From Paenibacillus_D sp047238105 (GTDB lineage: Bacteria > Bacillota > Bacilli > Paenibacillales > Paenibacillaceae): DNA of 64,000 nucleotides. Location: the NCBI RefSeq assembly GCF_047238105.1, contig NZ_JBDFMD010000001.1, forward strand, positions 1,674,001 to 1,738,000. The letters run 5' to 3'. A model generated the notes under the pieces. The model was given only the letters and a program-made list of their open reading frames with translations. It was not told the DNA's origin and searched no databases. The position numbers were made by a program, and so were the translations under genes. Shown here piece after piece: positions 55,511 to 64,000 of this stretch (its first letter is position 1; every line of letters begins with the position of its first letter).

Positions 55511-56548
55511 ATGCCGAGAAAAAAAACTGTGACGCAAAAAACATTGGCCGATTCGCTTGGCTTGTCCGAGTATACCGTTTCTAAAGCGCTTCGTGGATTG
55601 CCGGGTATGTCTGACGAGACCCGTGCCGAGGTCATCTCCGTGGCCAAAAGATTAGGATATCGGACCAGGGAACAAAAACAAAGCTTTGCAGCCGAACGAA
55701 TCAATCTGCATGCCAACTACCGGCGGCGGTTTCAAATTATTATGGGTCGCAACACGATGATTAATCAGCTGGTCATCGAGAGCTTGCAGCAGCGCATCTA
55801 TGATCTCGGCGATTATGCGGAGATTCTGCTGGCTCCCTCAATGAGCGGCACAGCCGCATTTGCCAACTGGGTGGAGCAGCACAATGTGATGTATGCGGAC
55901 GGTCTGTTCTTAAATCCTGGTCTTCCTAAAGAGCTAGAGGAAGCCCTGATCGGCTTGAAGGTTCCCAAAATTCTCATCAACTATCCCCTGCCCGCGTCCG
56001 AAGTCGACAGTGTCATTTGGGACGTGTACACGCCCGTCTATCAAGCGGTCATGCTCCTGTATCAGTACGGTCACCGGCACATCATGTTCATGGGCAACAT
56101 CGAGGAGGAACGAGGGTACAAAATACGTTGGAACGCCTTCGCGGATGCCATGCAAGCCTGCGGGTTGCCGGTGGATCAAGAAATGCACGCTATCTATGAT
56201 CTGCATAAGGAAAACCTGACCGAGATCATCAGCGCCAAGATTCTCCAGGTGGACCCGACAGCCATTTTGTGCAATATGAATATTGATCTGATCTATTACA
56301 TCTTTCATCTGATTGATCGGCGCATACCGGAAGACTGCTCACTCGTCAGCACCTCTTTGAATGTGCATACCCGGTACCACCAGTTGACGCAGTATCGATT
56401 TATGCTCCAGGATGTGGCTCAGCGTGCGGTGGAGCGGATGCTGTGGCGGATCGCCAATCCGCATATGCCCTATGAGCATATCCGCATCCGAGCCGTGCTC
56501 TCGGAGGGCGTGTCGGTAAGACGCTATCCCCAACAAAACCTCAACTAG
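55511..56548 (+). CDS. LacI-family regulator
   Basis: 345 residues. The N-terminal HTH, residues about 1-50, is typical (VTQKTLADSLGLSEYTVSKALRGLPGMSDETRAEV), followed by a periplasmic-binding-like effector domain. ATG 55511 follows AGGAG. It is divergent from the AraC-type gene and precedes the GH115-like gene by 64 bp, so it may control both. A clear operator palindrome was not found in the 242-bp intergenic gap. Confidence 0.85.
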   Translation: MPRKKTVTQKTLADSLGLSEYTVSKALRGLPGMSDETRAEVISVAKRLGYRTREQKQSFAAERINLHANYRRRFQIIMGRNTMINQLVIESLQQRIYDLGDYAEILLAPSMSGTAAFANWVEQHNVMYADGLFLNPGLPKELEEALIGLKVPKILINYPLPASEVDSVIWDVYTPVYQAVMLLYQYGHRHIMFMGNIEEERGYKIRWNAFADAMQACGLPVDQEMHAIYDLHKENLTEIISAKILQVDPTAILCNMNIDLIYYIFHLIDRRIPEDCSLVSTSLNVHTRYHQLTQYRFMLQDVAQRAVERMLWRIANPHMPYEHIRIRAVLSEGVSVRRYPQQNLN

Positions 56549-56612
56549 TTGCACCTCTCCAATATTTTTATAATGGGAGTGAAACGACAACCCATTGATT
56601 GGAGGAATGACT

Positions 56613-59573
56613 TTGAGTCTAGCGAGGAACCGATTCATTGTATTGTTGGTAGCGCTATCATTGTTGGCTTCGTCTCTCCTGTTCGCATACCATGAAGCAC
56701 AAGCCGCAAGCGAGGTAGGCCTTACGGAAGATGCCGATACGCTGACGCTGTATCCGGGCATTCCGATTGTGGTATCGGAGGACGAAGCTCCGCAGGTGCA
56801 TCGGGCTGTCGCCGATCTGCAGCGGGATCTGCAGAAGGTGTTCGGAACCGCTTCGCCGGTATTTCACGATCTGGCGGATGTGTCAGGCGGAGACGCCATC
56901 GTCATCATCGGGCCCGAGTCCGAATTCACTGTCGGGCAGGACCGGTGGATGACGGAAGCCGAAGCCCATCGAGTGTTTGTAGAACCTGCAGGGAATGACG
57001 CCTACCTGGTGCTGCAAGGCTCGGATATGCGTGGAGCCATCTATGCTATCTATACGTTGTCTGAAGAAATCCTGGGCATCCCCCCTTTATGGTTCTGGGC
57101 TTCCTGGGAAGCCGAGACACAGACGGAGATCGAGATCCCACCGGGCACCGACATCAGATATGACGCGCCTTATGTCCAATATCGTTCGTGGTATCCCAAT
57201 GACAGGGTCCGTTACAACAATTGGCGCCAGGGACATGCGGATCGCGAGCAGATCTGGGCGGAGACGATGATGCGCCTCAAGCTGAACACGATCGTCAATG
57301 ATAATCTACTGACCGCTTCTACGTATGCGGAGTGGCTGCCCAACCTTCCGGAGGATGGACAATACAATGTGCAGATCTGGAAAGTACAGCATCAGCACAG
57401 CGATGCCAACGCCAAAATTGATGTCTTCCACAGGGACGGCTTGGATACCACCTATGTAGACTTCACGGAGGGAACCTCGGGATGGGTCGATCTGGGCACC
57501 CATTGGTTCCAAAAAGGCAAGCTCGGCTTCGTCCGGAATACGAAGAATTCCTTTGGTCCGCAGACTAATCTGCGGACGAGTGCGGTCAAATTCACCCGTG
57601 TCGACAATGCGGCTGAAATTATCGTGCAGCCTGGCGATTCCGGTTATCTCGAAAGAGAGGGCTTCGGCAACAGTACGGTGCCGGGCTACAATAACGGCGC
57701 CACAAGGCACTCCGTTGTCAATATTCCCGGCGGCCAGCTGACGGACGATGCCCAGATCGCCAAGTCGTATGGCCTTATCCTGGCTAATACGCATATCTCA
57801 CCTCTGGGTACGCGCATCCCGCAATCGGATGTGAATAATATCGCGACCATCCATAACCTGTTCGATCTCTGGTCCAGAAACATCGATGCGCTTCGCAGCC
57901 AGGACGTAGAAGTCATATGGACACTGGCTTTTCGTGGTCACCGCGATGTCCCGTTCTGGGAGACCTTCCATGATGCACCGCAGGGCAACGCCCAGCGCGC
58001 AGCGATTATCGAGGAGATGCTGGACGCACAGCTGCAGCTGTTGGAAGACAAGTATGGCAACGAACCGTTTACAGCTCGAACGACCTTATATAACGAAGTG
58101 TCCGATCTGTATGCCGACGGGCTGCTGGAGATGCCTGACGATCCCCGAGTGATCTATAACTTCGTAGCCGCCCGCCGCGACCATTATCCGCCGGACGGCA
58201 TTCGGGATACCGATTTTGGCAATCAGCCGCTCGGGTATTACATGAACTTCCAATTTACGTCAACTGGCTCCCACTATGCCCAGGCCGAGGGTCCTTGGAA
58301 GATCGAAACCAATTATCGTACCATCGACGGCCTCAGCACCTCCCCGCTGGTCTTCGCAGAGGGCAACATGGGCAACCTTCGAGAGCATCTGATCGAAGGC
58401 TCGGCCTTGGCCAGCCTGCTGTGGCATTGGGATGATTATGATAGCGACGCGTTTATGGAGCGATTCGCCACACAATATTTCGGGGCAACGCATGCCGCTG
58501 CCACGGCGGACTTGTATGCGCAATTTATCGATTCGTACTGGCAGCAGAAGCAGCCGACGATCTCCGGATTTGACCGGCAGTTCATCTTCCAGGATCTGCG
58601 CTACTCGCGTGTGATCCGGGACATCCTGCAAGGCCGCAGCGAGTCTGTCTTCGACAGTGACAGCTGGCTGATGATCTATCCGGAGGACAATAACGCCGAT
58701 GGGGCATTCGAAGCAATGAGAAACGGTACCCAGCAGACAATAACGGAGCTGGAAGCGGTCGTCGCTGAAGCCGATCTGCTCTTGAACGCGCTCCCCAGTC
58801 AGGGCAAGTCCTTCTTCAATGATATGATTCGTACACAGGCCATGTTCATGCTGGCGCTCAACCAGACGCTACATCATGTCGTACTATCCAGAGAAGCAGA
58901 GCTGGAGCAGGATTGGCAAGAGGCTTACGATCAGCTCCTTGATGCCCGGGATTATTTTGAACAGGTGTTTGATGTGTTGGACGAACAAGATCATGGCATA
59001 TTCGCAACCTGGCATAGCGGGAACAGCGCTGCCGCTTCACAGCTCAAGGCGCTTACCGACTCCAGGGACCTGATCGCAATTCACTTGAACGTCCTGGAGC
59101 AGAGATTGTCAGAAGGTGCAGGCGTCTTCGTCATTTATCCGTCAGATAACGGGTATACTGAAGTTGGAAGCTTCAGCAACAGCAGCGTTACCGGGTATGC
59201 CGGAACACCGACCCGTCTGGCGGGGAGCAGCAATACTAGTCCGCCCGTGTATGCGCAATGGGCCCCTGCCCTCTCTTCTCCAGGGGAATATAATGTCCAG
59301 ATCTGGAAAGTTCAGCATGCCGACAGCGATCCCAACGCCAAGATCGAAGTTCATCATCGGGATGGCGTATCGACGACCTATCTGGACTATACGGAAGGGG
59401 TTTCCGAATGGGTCGATCTCGGCACATTTACCTTTAACGCAGGCAATACAGGTTATGTCAGAAACAATAAGAACACCTTTACTGGTGTAACGCCGACTCG
59501 CGCCAGTGCGGTCCGGTTCGTCAAAGTCGAAGAGGCGCAGGCGGAGAACCCGATTCCCCCGGCATCCGAGTAA
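56613..59573 (+). CDS. GH115-like alpha-glucuronidase with golvesin-type domains
   Basis: 986 residues with a signal peptide ending at HEAQA|ASE. N-terminal domain about 30-170, then a GH115-like barrel (APYVQYRSWYPNDRVRYNNW, and IAKSYGLILANTHISPLGTRI). GH115 enzymes remove glucuronic acid from polysaccharides. A module of about 150 residues (YAEWLPNLPEDGQYNVQIWK onwards) interrupts the barrel after MMRLKLNTIVN; a related complete module closes the C-terminus (YAQWAPALSSPGEYNVQIWK). They resemble golvesin-type modules. The TTG at 56613 follows GGAGG by 7 bases; the ATG at 56607 is too close. Confidence 0.8.
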   Translation: MSLARNRFIVLLVALSLLASSLLFAYHEAQAASEVGLTEDADTLTLYPGIPIVVSEDEAPQVHRAVADLQRDLQKVFGTASPVFHDLADVSGGDAIVIIGPESEFTVGQDRWMTEAEAHRVFVEPAGNDAYLVLQGSDMRGAIYAIYTLSEEILGIPPLWFWASWEAETQTEIEIPPGTDIRYDAPYVQYRSWYPNDRVRYNNWRQGHADREQIWAETMMRLKLNTIVNDNLLTASTYAEWLPNLPEDGQYNVQIWKVQHQHSDANAKIDVFHRDGLDTTYVDFTEGTSGWVDLGTHWFQKGKLGFVRNTKNSFGPQTNLRTSAVKFTRVDNAAEIIVQPGDSGYLEREGFGNSTVPGYNNGATRHSVVNIPGGQLTDDAQIAKSYGLILANTHISPLGTRIPQSDVNNIATIHNLFDLWSRNIDALRSQDVEVIWTLAFRGHRDVPFWETFHDAPQGNAQRAAIIEEMLDAQLQLLEDKYGNEPFTARTTLYNEVSDLYADGLLEMPDDPRVIYNFVAARRDHYPPDGIRDTDFGNQPLGYYMNFQFTSTGSHYAQAEGPWKIETNYRTIDGLSTSPLVFAEGNMGNLREHLIEGSALASLLWHWDDYDSDAFMERFATQYFGATHAAATADLYAQFIDSYWQQKQPTISGFDRQFIFQDLRYSRVIRDILQGRSESVFDSDSWLMIYPEDNNADGAFEAMRNGTQQTITELEAVVAEADLLLNALPSQGKSFFNDMIRTQAMFMLALNQTLHHVVLSREAELEQDWQEAYDQLLDARDYFEQVFDVLDEQDHGIFATWHSGNSAAASQLKALTDSRDLIAIHLNVLEQRLSEGAGVFVIYPSDNGYTEVGSFSNSSVTGYAGTPTRLAGSSNTSPPVYAQWAPALSSPGEYNVQIWKVQHADSDPNAKIEVHHRDGVSTTYLDYTEGVSEWVDLGTFTFNAGNTGYVRNNKNTFTGVTPTRASAVRFVKVEEAQAENPIPPASE

Positions 59574-59608
59574 TAACACGTTGTGTGAACGCAAGATTCG
59601 TTTGATAG

Positions 59609-59636
59609 CCACTCTGCCTGCCGGCGGAGTGGTTTT
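59609..59636 (+). terminator. Terminator after the GH115-like gene
   Basis: CCACTCTGCC and GGCGGAGTGG form a 10-pair stem (one GU), loop TGCC, followed by TTTTC. Confidence 0.75.
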
Positions 59637-59660
59637 CTATTTCTGGTTTAAGATCTGCTA

Positions 59661-59689
59661 TTGACAAGTACACTTGGCAAGGCTACAAT
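59661..59689 (+). promoter_or_regulatory. Consensus promoter of the DUF6442-XRE cassette
   Basis: TTGACA (59661-59666), 17-bp spacer, TACAAT (59684-59689). Confidence 0.8.
59665..59676. promoter_or_regulatory. Putative XRE operator, site 1
   Basis: CAAGTACACTTG, near-perfect palindrome between -35 and -10. Pairs with site 2, 35 bp away. Confidence 0.55.
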
Positions 59690-59699
59690 AAGATCATGA

Positions 59700-59711
59700 C
59701 AAGTATACTTG
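59700..59711. promoter_or_regulatory. Putative XRE operator, site 2
   Basis: CAAGTATACTTG, perfect palindrome just after the expected transcript start. With site 1 it suits autorepression by the XRE protein at 60079. Confidence 0.55.
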
Positions 59712-59735
59712 GCATCAAGTAAGGAGGGGCTGGCC

Positions 59736-60074
59736 ATCGACAAGGATGACATTTTAGCTAGAAGCAGAAAAGAAAATAAAGATAAAGATCTGCATTTAAT
59801 TGAGATTAAAATCCATGCGGCAAGTATCGGCTCGCTAACGGCGACGCTCTTGGCCACGATCTTTTTCGTAACACAGTCTCTCATGGGCGCTGGCTTCAAT
59901 TTTAGTTTGTACGCCATCATAGTCTCAGTCTCCGCTGCCAGCTCCATTTACCAGGCTATCCGCAGGGGACGCAAGCGCGATATTGTCATGGGCGTCATCT
60001 ACACGCTGGCCACCTTGATTTTGTCGGCGGCCCACATCTGGCAGCTGGTCCAGCAAGCCGGACTTGCGGGGTGA
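59736..60074 (+). CDS. DUF6442-like small membrane protein
   Basis: About 113 residues. Hydrophilic start (DKDDILARSRKENKDKDLH) then three TM segments. This matches small DUF6442-type membrane proteins next to XRE repressors. The likely start is an ATC at 59736, eight bases after AGGAGG; a TTG at 59709 lies inside the operator and has no site, and CTG at 59730 is too close. The start is therefore uncertain. Confidence 0.6.
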   Translation: MDKDDILARSRKENKDKDLHLIEIKIHAASIGSLTATLLATIFFVTQSLMGAGFNFSLYAIIVSVSAASSIYQAIRRGRKRDIVMGVIYTLATLILSAAHIWQLVQQAGLAG

Positions 60075-60078
60075 GCCG

Positions 60079-60288
60079 ATGGATGATCAACTCATTCTGA
60101 GAAACCGGTTGAAGGAAATACGGAGCGCGCAGCACTTATCCCAGGCCCAGCTTGCGGAGATGGTCGGGGTGTCCCGGAACACCATCAGCTCGATCGAGAC
60201 CGGGCAATTCAACCCTACCGCCAAACTTGCCTTGATCCTATGCATTGCTTTGGACAAGAAGTTTGAAGACCTGTTTTTTTTTGATTAA
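60079..60288 (+). CDS. XRE-family repressor
   Basis: 69 residues, a single Cro/CI-type helix-turn-helix: SQAQLAEMVGVSRNTISSIETGQFNPT. GGGGTGAG precedes the ATG. Likely acts on the two palindromes at the cassette promoter. Confidence 0.85.
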   Translation: MDDQLILRNRLKEIRSAQHLSQAQLAEMVGVSRNTISSIETGQFNPTAKLALILCIALDKKFEDLFFFD

Positions 60289-60319
60289 TACCATCACCCT
60301 TGAAAGGATGCGAGCAATC

Positions 60320-60496
60320 ATGTCTAAAGCAACCCGATTCGAAGTAGAATACCTTTCGGCCAAAGGCGGCACCATGGCGAATGTGATTACAGATAATGAA
60401 ACAGGCGTACAGTATTTGCTGGCGATCTTCCCCAATGTCGGGTCAGGCTTGACCGTATTGGTGGATGAGGATGGCAAGCCGTTATTAAAAAAATAA
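60320..60496 (+). CDS. DUF6440-like small protein
   Basis: 58 residues. KATRFEVEYLSAKGGTMANV, then ITDNETGVQYLLAI and GSGLTVLVDEDGKPLLKK match the DUF6440 pattern of small beta-rich proteins. Function unknown. AAAGGATG precedes the start, and it sits 31 bp after the XRE gene on the same strand. Confidence 0.7.
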   Translation: MSKATRFEVEYLSAKGGTMANVITDNETGVQYLLAIFPNVGSGLTVLVDEDGKPLLKK

Positions 60497-60531
60497 CCCC
60501 TCTGGGGATATATAAGGAGTGGAGTTAAACT

Positions 60532-61017
60532 ATGCTTGAAAATATACAAGAGTTTTACCTGGGGCTGGTACCCGGTCTGGAAGGCAATGTGTTTTTACAG
60601 TTATTAAGTATCTTCGTTCTCTCTTTAATTCCGTTTTTTGAATCCTACGGGGCCATCCCGTTCGGCATCATCCTGGGTTTCCCAGCCATTCCCGTCATTT
60701 TGACAGGTATCGTGGGCAACCTGGTATCGGTCATGGCGTTTGTCTGGGTCATCATCAAGCTGCGATCCAGGATGACAAGAAAACAAAAGAAAGAACCGAG
60801 CAAACGCGCCGTCAAAGCCAAGCGATATTTCGAAAAGTACGGCGTACCGGGCGTGTCTCTCGCAGGCATCTTGTTAGGCTTCCACATCTCGGCCGGTATC
60901 GCCCTGGCGGCAGGCGCTGCAAGGAGCTATGTCAGCTTGTGGATCGCCATTTCGGTTGTGCTGTGGTCGGCTGTGGTCGGAGGCTTGCTGCTATCCGGCG
61001 TCCAATTTCTTGCCTAA
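60532..61017 (+). CDS. Small multidrug export-type membrane protein
   Basis: 161 residues. Several hydrophobic segments and the conserved ESYGAIPFGIILGFPAIPVILTG and EKYGVPGVSLAGILLGFHISAG features fit the small multidrug export protein family. Its substrate is unknown. A strong terminator follows. It may be co-transcribed with the DUF6440-like gene. Confidence 0.8.
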   Translation: MLENIQEFYLGLVPGLEGNVFLQLLSIFVLSLIPFFESYGAIPFGIILGFPAIPVILTGIVGNLVSVMAFVWVIIKLRSRMTRKQKKEPSKRAVKAKRYFEKYGVPGVSLAGILLGFHISAGIALAAGAARSYVSLWIAISVVLWSAVVGGLLLSGVQFLA

Positions 61018-61026
61018 CCTTAACTG

Positions 61027-61063
61027 GCTCCAGGTCATCGTGACCTGGAGCCTGGTTTTTTTG
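61027..61063 (+). terminator. Terminator after the small export protein
   Basis: GGCTCCAGGTCA and TGACCTGGAGCC form a perfect 12-bp stem with TCG loop, then GGTTTTTTT. Confidence 0.92.
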
Positions 61064-61113
61064 GTGCTGAACGCGGCGATATAGTTTCATAGTCACAATA
61101 CACCTAATTCTAG

Positions 61114-61142
61114 TTTACAAAATCAAGATCTCCCCCTATAAT
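61114..61142 (+). promoter_or_regulatory. Promoter of the heparinase-like gene
   Basis: TTTACA (61114-61119), 17-bp spacer, TATAAT (61137-61142), 71 bp before the ATG. Confidence 0.7.
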
Positions 61143-61212
61143 CTTAGCTAGATCGAACTTAGATCTTAGTTGAATCCAAACGGAATTCAATACGCATCGA
61201 AAGGAGATTAGG

Positions 61213-64000
61213 ATGACGAAACGTGACGGATTAAAAATGATTGCCGCGTGGATGTGTGCCCTGCTGCTGTTTACTGGAGGATGGCCAAGCTGGTTTTCTT
61301 CCCAACAAAATGTAAGCGCAAACACGATTCAAGGGCAAGCTTCGCCTGCCAACCCCGATGAACAACACGACAGACAAAGCGCGACGCTGTTGTCCCCGAG
61401 CGACATTCCCGATTTTTCCGGCGTGCATCCCCGCTTGTTCGTTCCCCCGGGAGGGCTGGAAGATGTGAAAACGCGCATCTTCCAGGATCCCGACATGTAT
61501 GACGAGTACCATCTGATCATGAGCAATGAGAATCACATGCTCGCCAAGGCTTTCCGCTACTTGATACACGGGGACGAAGCCGATGGCCGAGGGGCGATCG
61601 CCTCCGCGCTCCTTGAGCTGGAAGGACTCAGCGACGCCGTCGTACTCGACCGTGGAAGGCCGTTTCTTAGCATTTATACCACTTCTCCGCTTGTGTACGA
61701 CTGGTGTTATGATCTGCTCACCGAAGACGAAAAAGACCGGTTTATTCAACAATTCATGCGTTTTGCTACTGCCCCGGGCAAATCACCCGGTTTCCCCATC
61801 AAGACAGGATCGCTTACCATTACCGGCCATGATGTCGAAGGGTGGTTCTGGAATCAGCTGCTGATCGGCCTCGCCATCTATGACGAAGATCCACGGATGT
61901 GGAACGGCGCGCTGAGCTTCTTTTTTGCCCAGCATCAGACGGTCCGCGATTGGTTTTACGGCTCCGGACTGCATCACCAAGGCTGGTACATAGGAACCCG
62001 GCACGCACATGCCTCCAACTTCAATCTGCTGATGCGGCAATTGACGGACAAAGACGCCTTCGATGCCGCAGCCGAGGACGTGCCTTATCAGCTCCTCTAC
62101 CACCTGCGCCCTGACGGCGAGCAGCTGCGTACCGCAGATGTAGCGGGCGATACGTCGGGCCGGGAAGAATTCAGAGTCAGTGTGCTGGATAATACAGCCA
62201 ATCTTTATGAAAACGAATACATGAAGTATGCCAAACGGTATTTTTCGACGCGCGATGCTGTGTTCGAGGCCATCCTGGACATTCTCACCCGGCCCGCAGG
62301 ACTCGGAGAACGGCCGCTCGATACGCTGCCGCTTGTGCGCTATTTCCCCGAGCCTGTAGGTGCTGAGATGACAGCCCGGAGCGGCTGGGAGATCGGCGGA
62401 CCCGCGAGCGACGACTATCTGGTGCAGATGCGGATCGGTCAGTATTGGTTCGGCAATCACCAGCATATGGATATGGGCACGTTCCAGATCTATTACAAAG
62501 GCAACCTGACCGGCGACAGCGGCGCTTACCGCGGCTCGAATACGGGAGCCAACTCACAGCATGACCTGCACTATTACCGGTTGCCAATCGCGCATAACAG
62601 CTTGATTATCTACAATCCTAACCAAGTCGATGGCGCCCTGCCCTACGATCCCAAAAATGACGGCGGCATCGGCTTCCCGCGGCAGTCGGGCGAGAGCCAG
62701 CCCCGCAACCTTGCACAGCTCGTCGACCCTCGCAACACCTATGCGGTGGCTGACGTGCTGGCACAGGGTACAGATGAAGCCGATGGAGAATATCGCTATG
62801 CTTACATCTCCGGCGATCTGACCAAAGGGTTCATCCATCCCTATGACACTGACAACCCCGACCGCGCGGAGCAGGTGACCCGCTCCATGGTGACGATGCC
62901 GACGGAGGAAGCAGACCACCCGCTCGCTTTCTTCGTATTCGACCGCATCCGTGCGCTGGATGCAGCCTACGACAAGAAATTCGTCATGCATGTAGCCGAA
63001 GATCCCGTCATCAGCGGCAATCGCGTGCAGACAGCGGCGCCCCGGAGCCAGCTTGGCTACAACGGCCAGCTCGTCTCGTGGTCGCTGCTGCCCGAGAATC
63101 CGTCCTTCGACGTTGTCGAGGGATACAAGACCGGCTACGGCGAAAACGAGAGAGAATACGACCCAGGCGTGCCTGAAGGCGGAGATACTTTCGAGAGTAT
63201 GATCTATCGGCTCGAAGTATCGGACAGCGAGCCTGGCCTCGACCACTACTTCCTGCACGCCATGACGGTCTCCGAGGACGGTACGCCGGTCACTGTGGAG
63301 CCGGAGCTCATCCAGCTTGGCGAGCACCGGGTAGGCGCGCGGCTGTTCAACAAAACCGTGCTGTTCTCCAAGGACGGCTCTCTCTCGACCAGGGTTGATG
63401 TCGAGCTGGAAGGCGATGGGATTCAAGGCGTCCTGGTCACCGATCTTGCAGAAGGCGCCTATTATATCGATCGTACGGACCTGCCATCCGGCGCCAATCT
63501 CGACTACCAGACGGTCGACAGCACCTGCAAGTGCATCTATTTCGAGGGCGCTGCAGGATCGTACACCGTCACCCGCACAAGTGCAGAGGCGGAAGATGCT
63601 CAGCATTGGATCGAGACGAGCGAAGGCGACACCACGCCGCCGACCGTGCAGCTCGCTGCGCCTGCCGATGGGCAGACCATCAGCGGCACCGTTGAACTGA
63701 CCGCACTGGCCGAGGACAACGCAGGCGTGGCCGGCGTACAGTTCTTCCTGAACAACAAGCGGCTTGGTCCCGAACAGCCTGGCGGCTCAGCCAGTTACAG
63801 CTGGGATACCTCGACGGTCTCTGACGGCACCTACACCCTCTCTGTCCGCGCACGCGATGAGGCGGGGCATACGGCTTCGGGGGAGCCGGTTACCGTCATC
63901 GTCCACAATGAAGCAGGCTTCCTGCCGCTCCGTGAGCACTTCACTTCGGATGCCGGGCGCTTCGAGGTATACAGCGGCGTCTGGGATGTCATCGACGGCG
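61213..64000 (+). CDS. Heparinase II/III-family polysaccharide lyase (partial, 3' cut)
   Basis: At least 929 residues; the frame stays open to the window end. A signal peptide ends near VSA. The alpha/alpha toroid (about 60-370) is followed by a beta domain with FGNHQHMDMGTFQIYYKGN, GDSGAYRG and HDLHYYRLPIAHNSLIIYN, a recurring heparinase II/III pattern. Later a bacterial Ig-like domain (TPPTVQLAAPADGQTISGTV) and the start of a LamG-like domain (FTSDAGRFEVYSGVWDV). It would cleave glycosaminoglycan-like uronic polymers by elimination outside the cell. AAAGGAG precedes the ATG. Confidence 0.85.
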   Translation, partial: MTKRDGLKMIAAWMCALLLFTGGWPSWFSSQQNVSANTIQGQASPANPDEQHDRQSATLLSPSDIPDFSGVHPRLFVPPGGLEDVKTRIFQDPDMYDEYHLIMSNENHMLAKAFRYLIHGDEADGRGAIASALLELEGLSDAVVLDRGRPFLSIYTTSPLVYDWCYDLLTEDEKDRFIQQFMRFATAPGKSPGFPIKTGSLTITGHDVEGWFWNQLLIGLAIYDEDPRMWNGALSFFFAQHQTVRDWFYGSGLHHQGWYIGTRHAHASNFNLLMRQLTDKDAFDAAAEDVPYQLLYHLRPDGEQLRTADVAGDTSGREEFRVSVLDNTANLYENEYMKYAKRYFSTRDAVFEAILDILTRPAGLGERPLDTLPLVRYFPEPVGAEMTARSGWEIGGPASDDYLVQMRIGQYWFGNHQHMDMGTFQIYYKGNLTGDSGAYRGSNTGANSQHDLHYYRLPIAHNSLIIYNPNQVDGALPYDPKNDGGIGFPRQSGESQPRNLAQLVDPRNTYAVADVLAQGTDEADGEYRYAYISGDLTKGFIHPYDTDNPDRAEQVTRSMVTMPTEEADHPLAFFVFDRIRALDAAYDKKFVMHVAEDPVISGNRVQTAAPRSQLGYNGQLVSWSLLPENPSFDVVEGYKTGYGENEREYDPGVPEGGDTFESMIYRLEVSDSEPGLDHYFLHAMTVSEDGTPVTVEPELIQLGEHRVGARLFNKTVLFSKDGSLSTRVDVELEGDGIQGVLVTDLAEGAYYIDRTDLPSGANLDYQTVDSTCKCIYFEGAAGSYTVTRTSAEAEDAQHWIETSEGDTTPPTVQLAAPADGQTISGTVELTALAEDNAGVAGVQFFLNNKRLGPEQPGGSASYSWDTSTVSDGTYTLSVRARDEAGHTASGEPVTVIVHNEAGFLPLREHFTSDAGRFEVYSGVWDVIDG

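Overview
The window comes from a Paenibacillus-like member of the Bacillales. Evidence is the 16S sequence, strong AGGAGG-type ribosome binding sites with many GTG/TTG starts, and two conserved Bacillus-type neighbourhoods: perR-ygxA-rRNA operon-tRNA cluster, and ydcC-like-alr-ndoAI-ndoA. Most genes lie on the minus strand.

Layout. (1) 1-14.3 kb: sufD (5' part only) and sufC, preceded on the same strand by two tandem pairs of IrtAB/YbtPQ-like ABC half-transporters. Upstream is an AT-richer nik/opp-type uptake operon (lipoprotein, two permeases, two ATPases) with a Fur-like box, then a MarR-family regulator. A palindrome (TATAGCTGCTATA or close variants) recurs before both ABC pairs, twice before marR and, degenerate, before the nik-type operon. 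This looks like one MarR/Fur-controlled metal-complex acquisition regulon feeding Fe-S assembly. (2) 14.3-17.3 kb: a Tn916-like end module (sigma-like protein, Orf8-like protein, excisionase, tyrosine integrase) abutting tRNA-Leu(CAA), with a second, broken tRNA-Leu 5' half 125 bp away. (3) 17.0-24.3 kb: 16 tRNAs and an rRNA operon in the unusual order 16S-5S-23S-tRNAs, with tandem promoters. (4) 24.4-35 kb: core genes (ygxA, ygzB, a GH18 protein, perR, a DUF4097-type membrane protein, mgtC-like, gatCAB, an IDEAL-domain protein). (5) 35.2-42.8 kb: a reduced tad-type pilus/secretion operon (CpaB-, CpaE-, TadA-, TadB-, TadC-like proteins and four small membrane or TadE-like proteins) ending in an M24 peptidase, driven by a promoter with a palindrome in its spacer and a terminator in its leader. 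(6) 43.5-48 kb: toxin-antitoxin ndoAI-ndoA, alr, a YdcC-like lipoprotein and a small exported protein. (7) 48-64 kb: a polysaccharide locus with sulfatase, sugar ABC importer (binding protein plus two permeases, no ATPase), membrane AraC-type regulator, LacI-type regulator, a GH115-like enzyme carrying golvesin-type modules, and a heparinase II/III-like protein cut by the window end. A small DUF6442-XRE-DUF6440-exporter cassette is embedded in it.

The most interesting systems are the MarR/Fur-linked double ABC/nik/suf region next to an integrative-element end, the secretin-less tad-like operon, and the permuted module in the GH115-like enzyme. Functions are inferred from sequence motifs read by eye; no database search was run.
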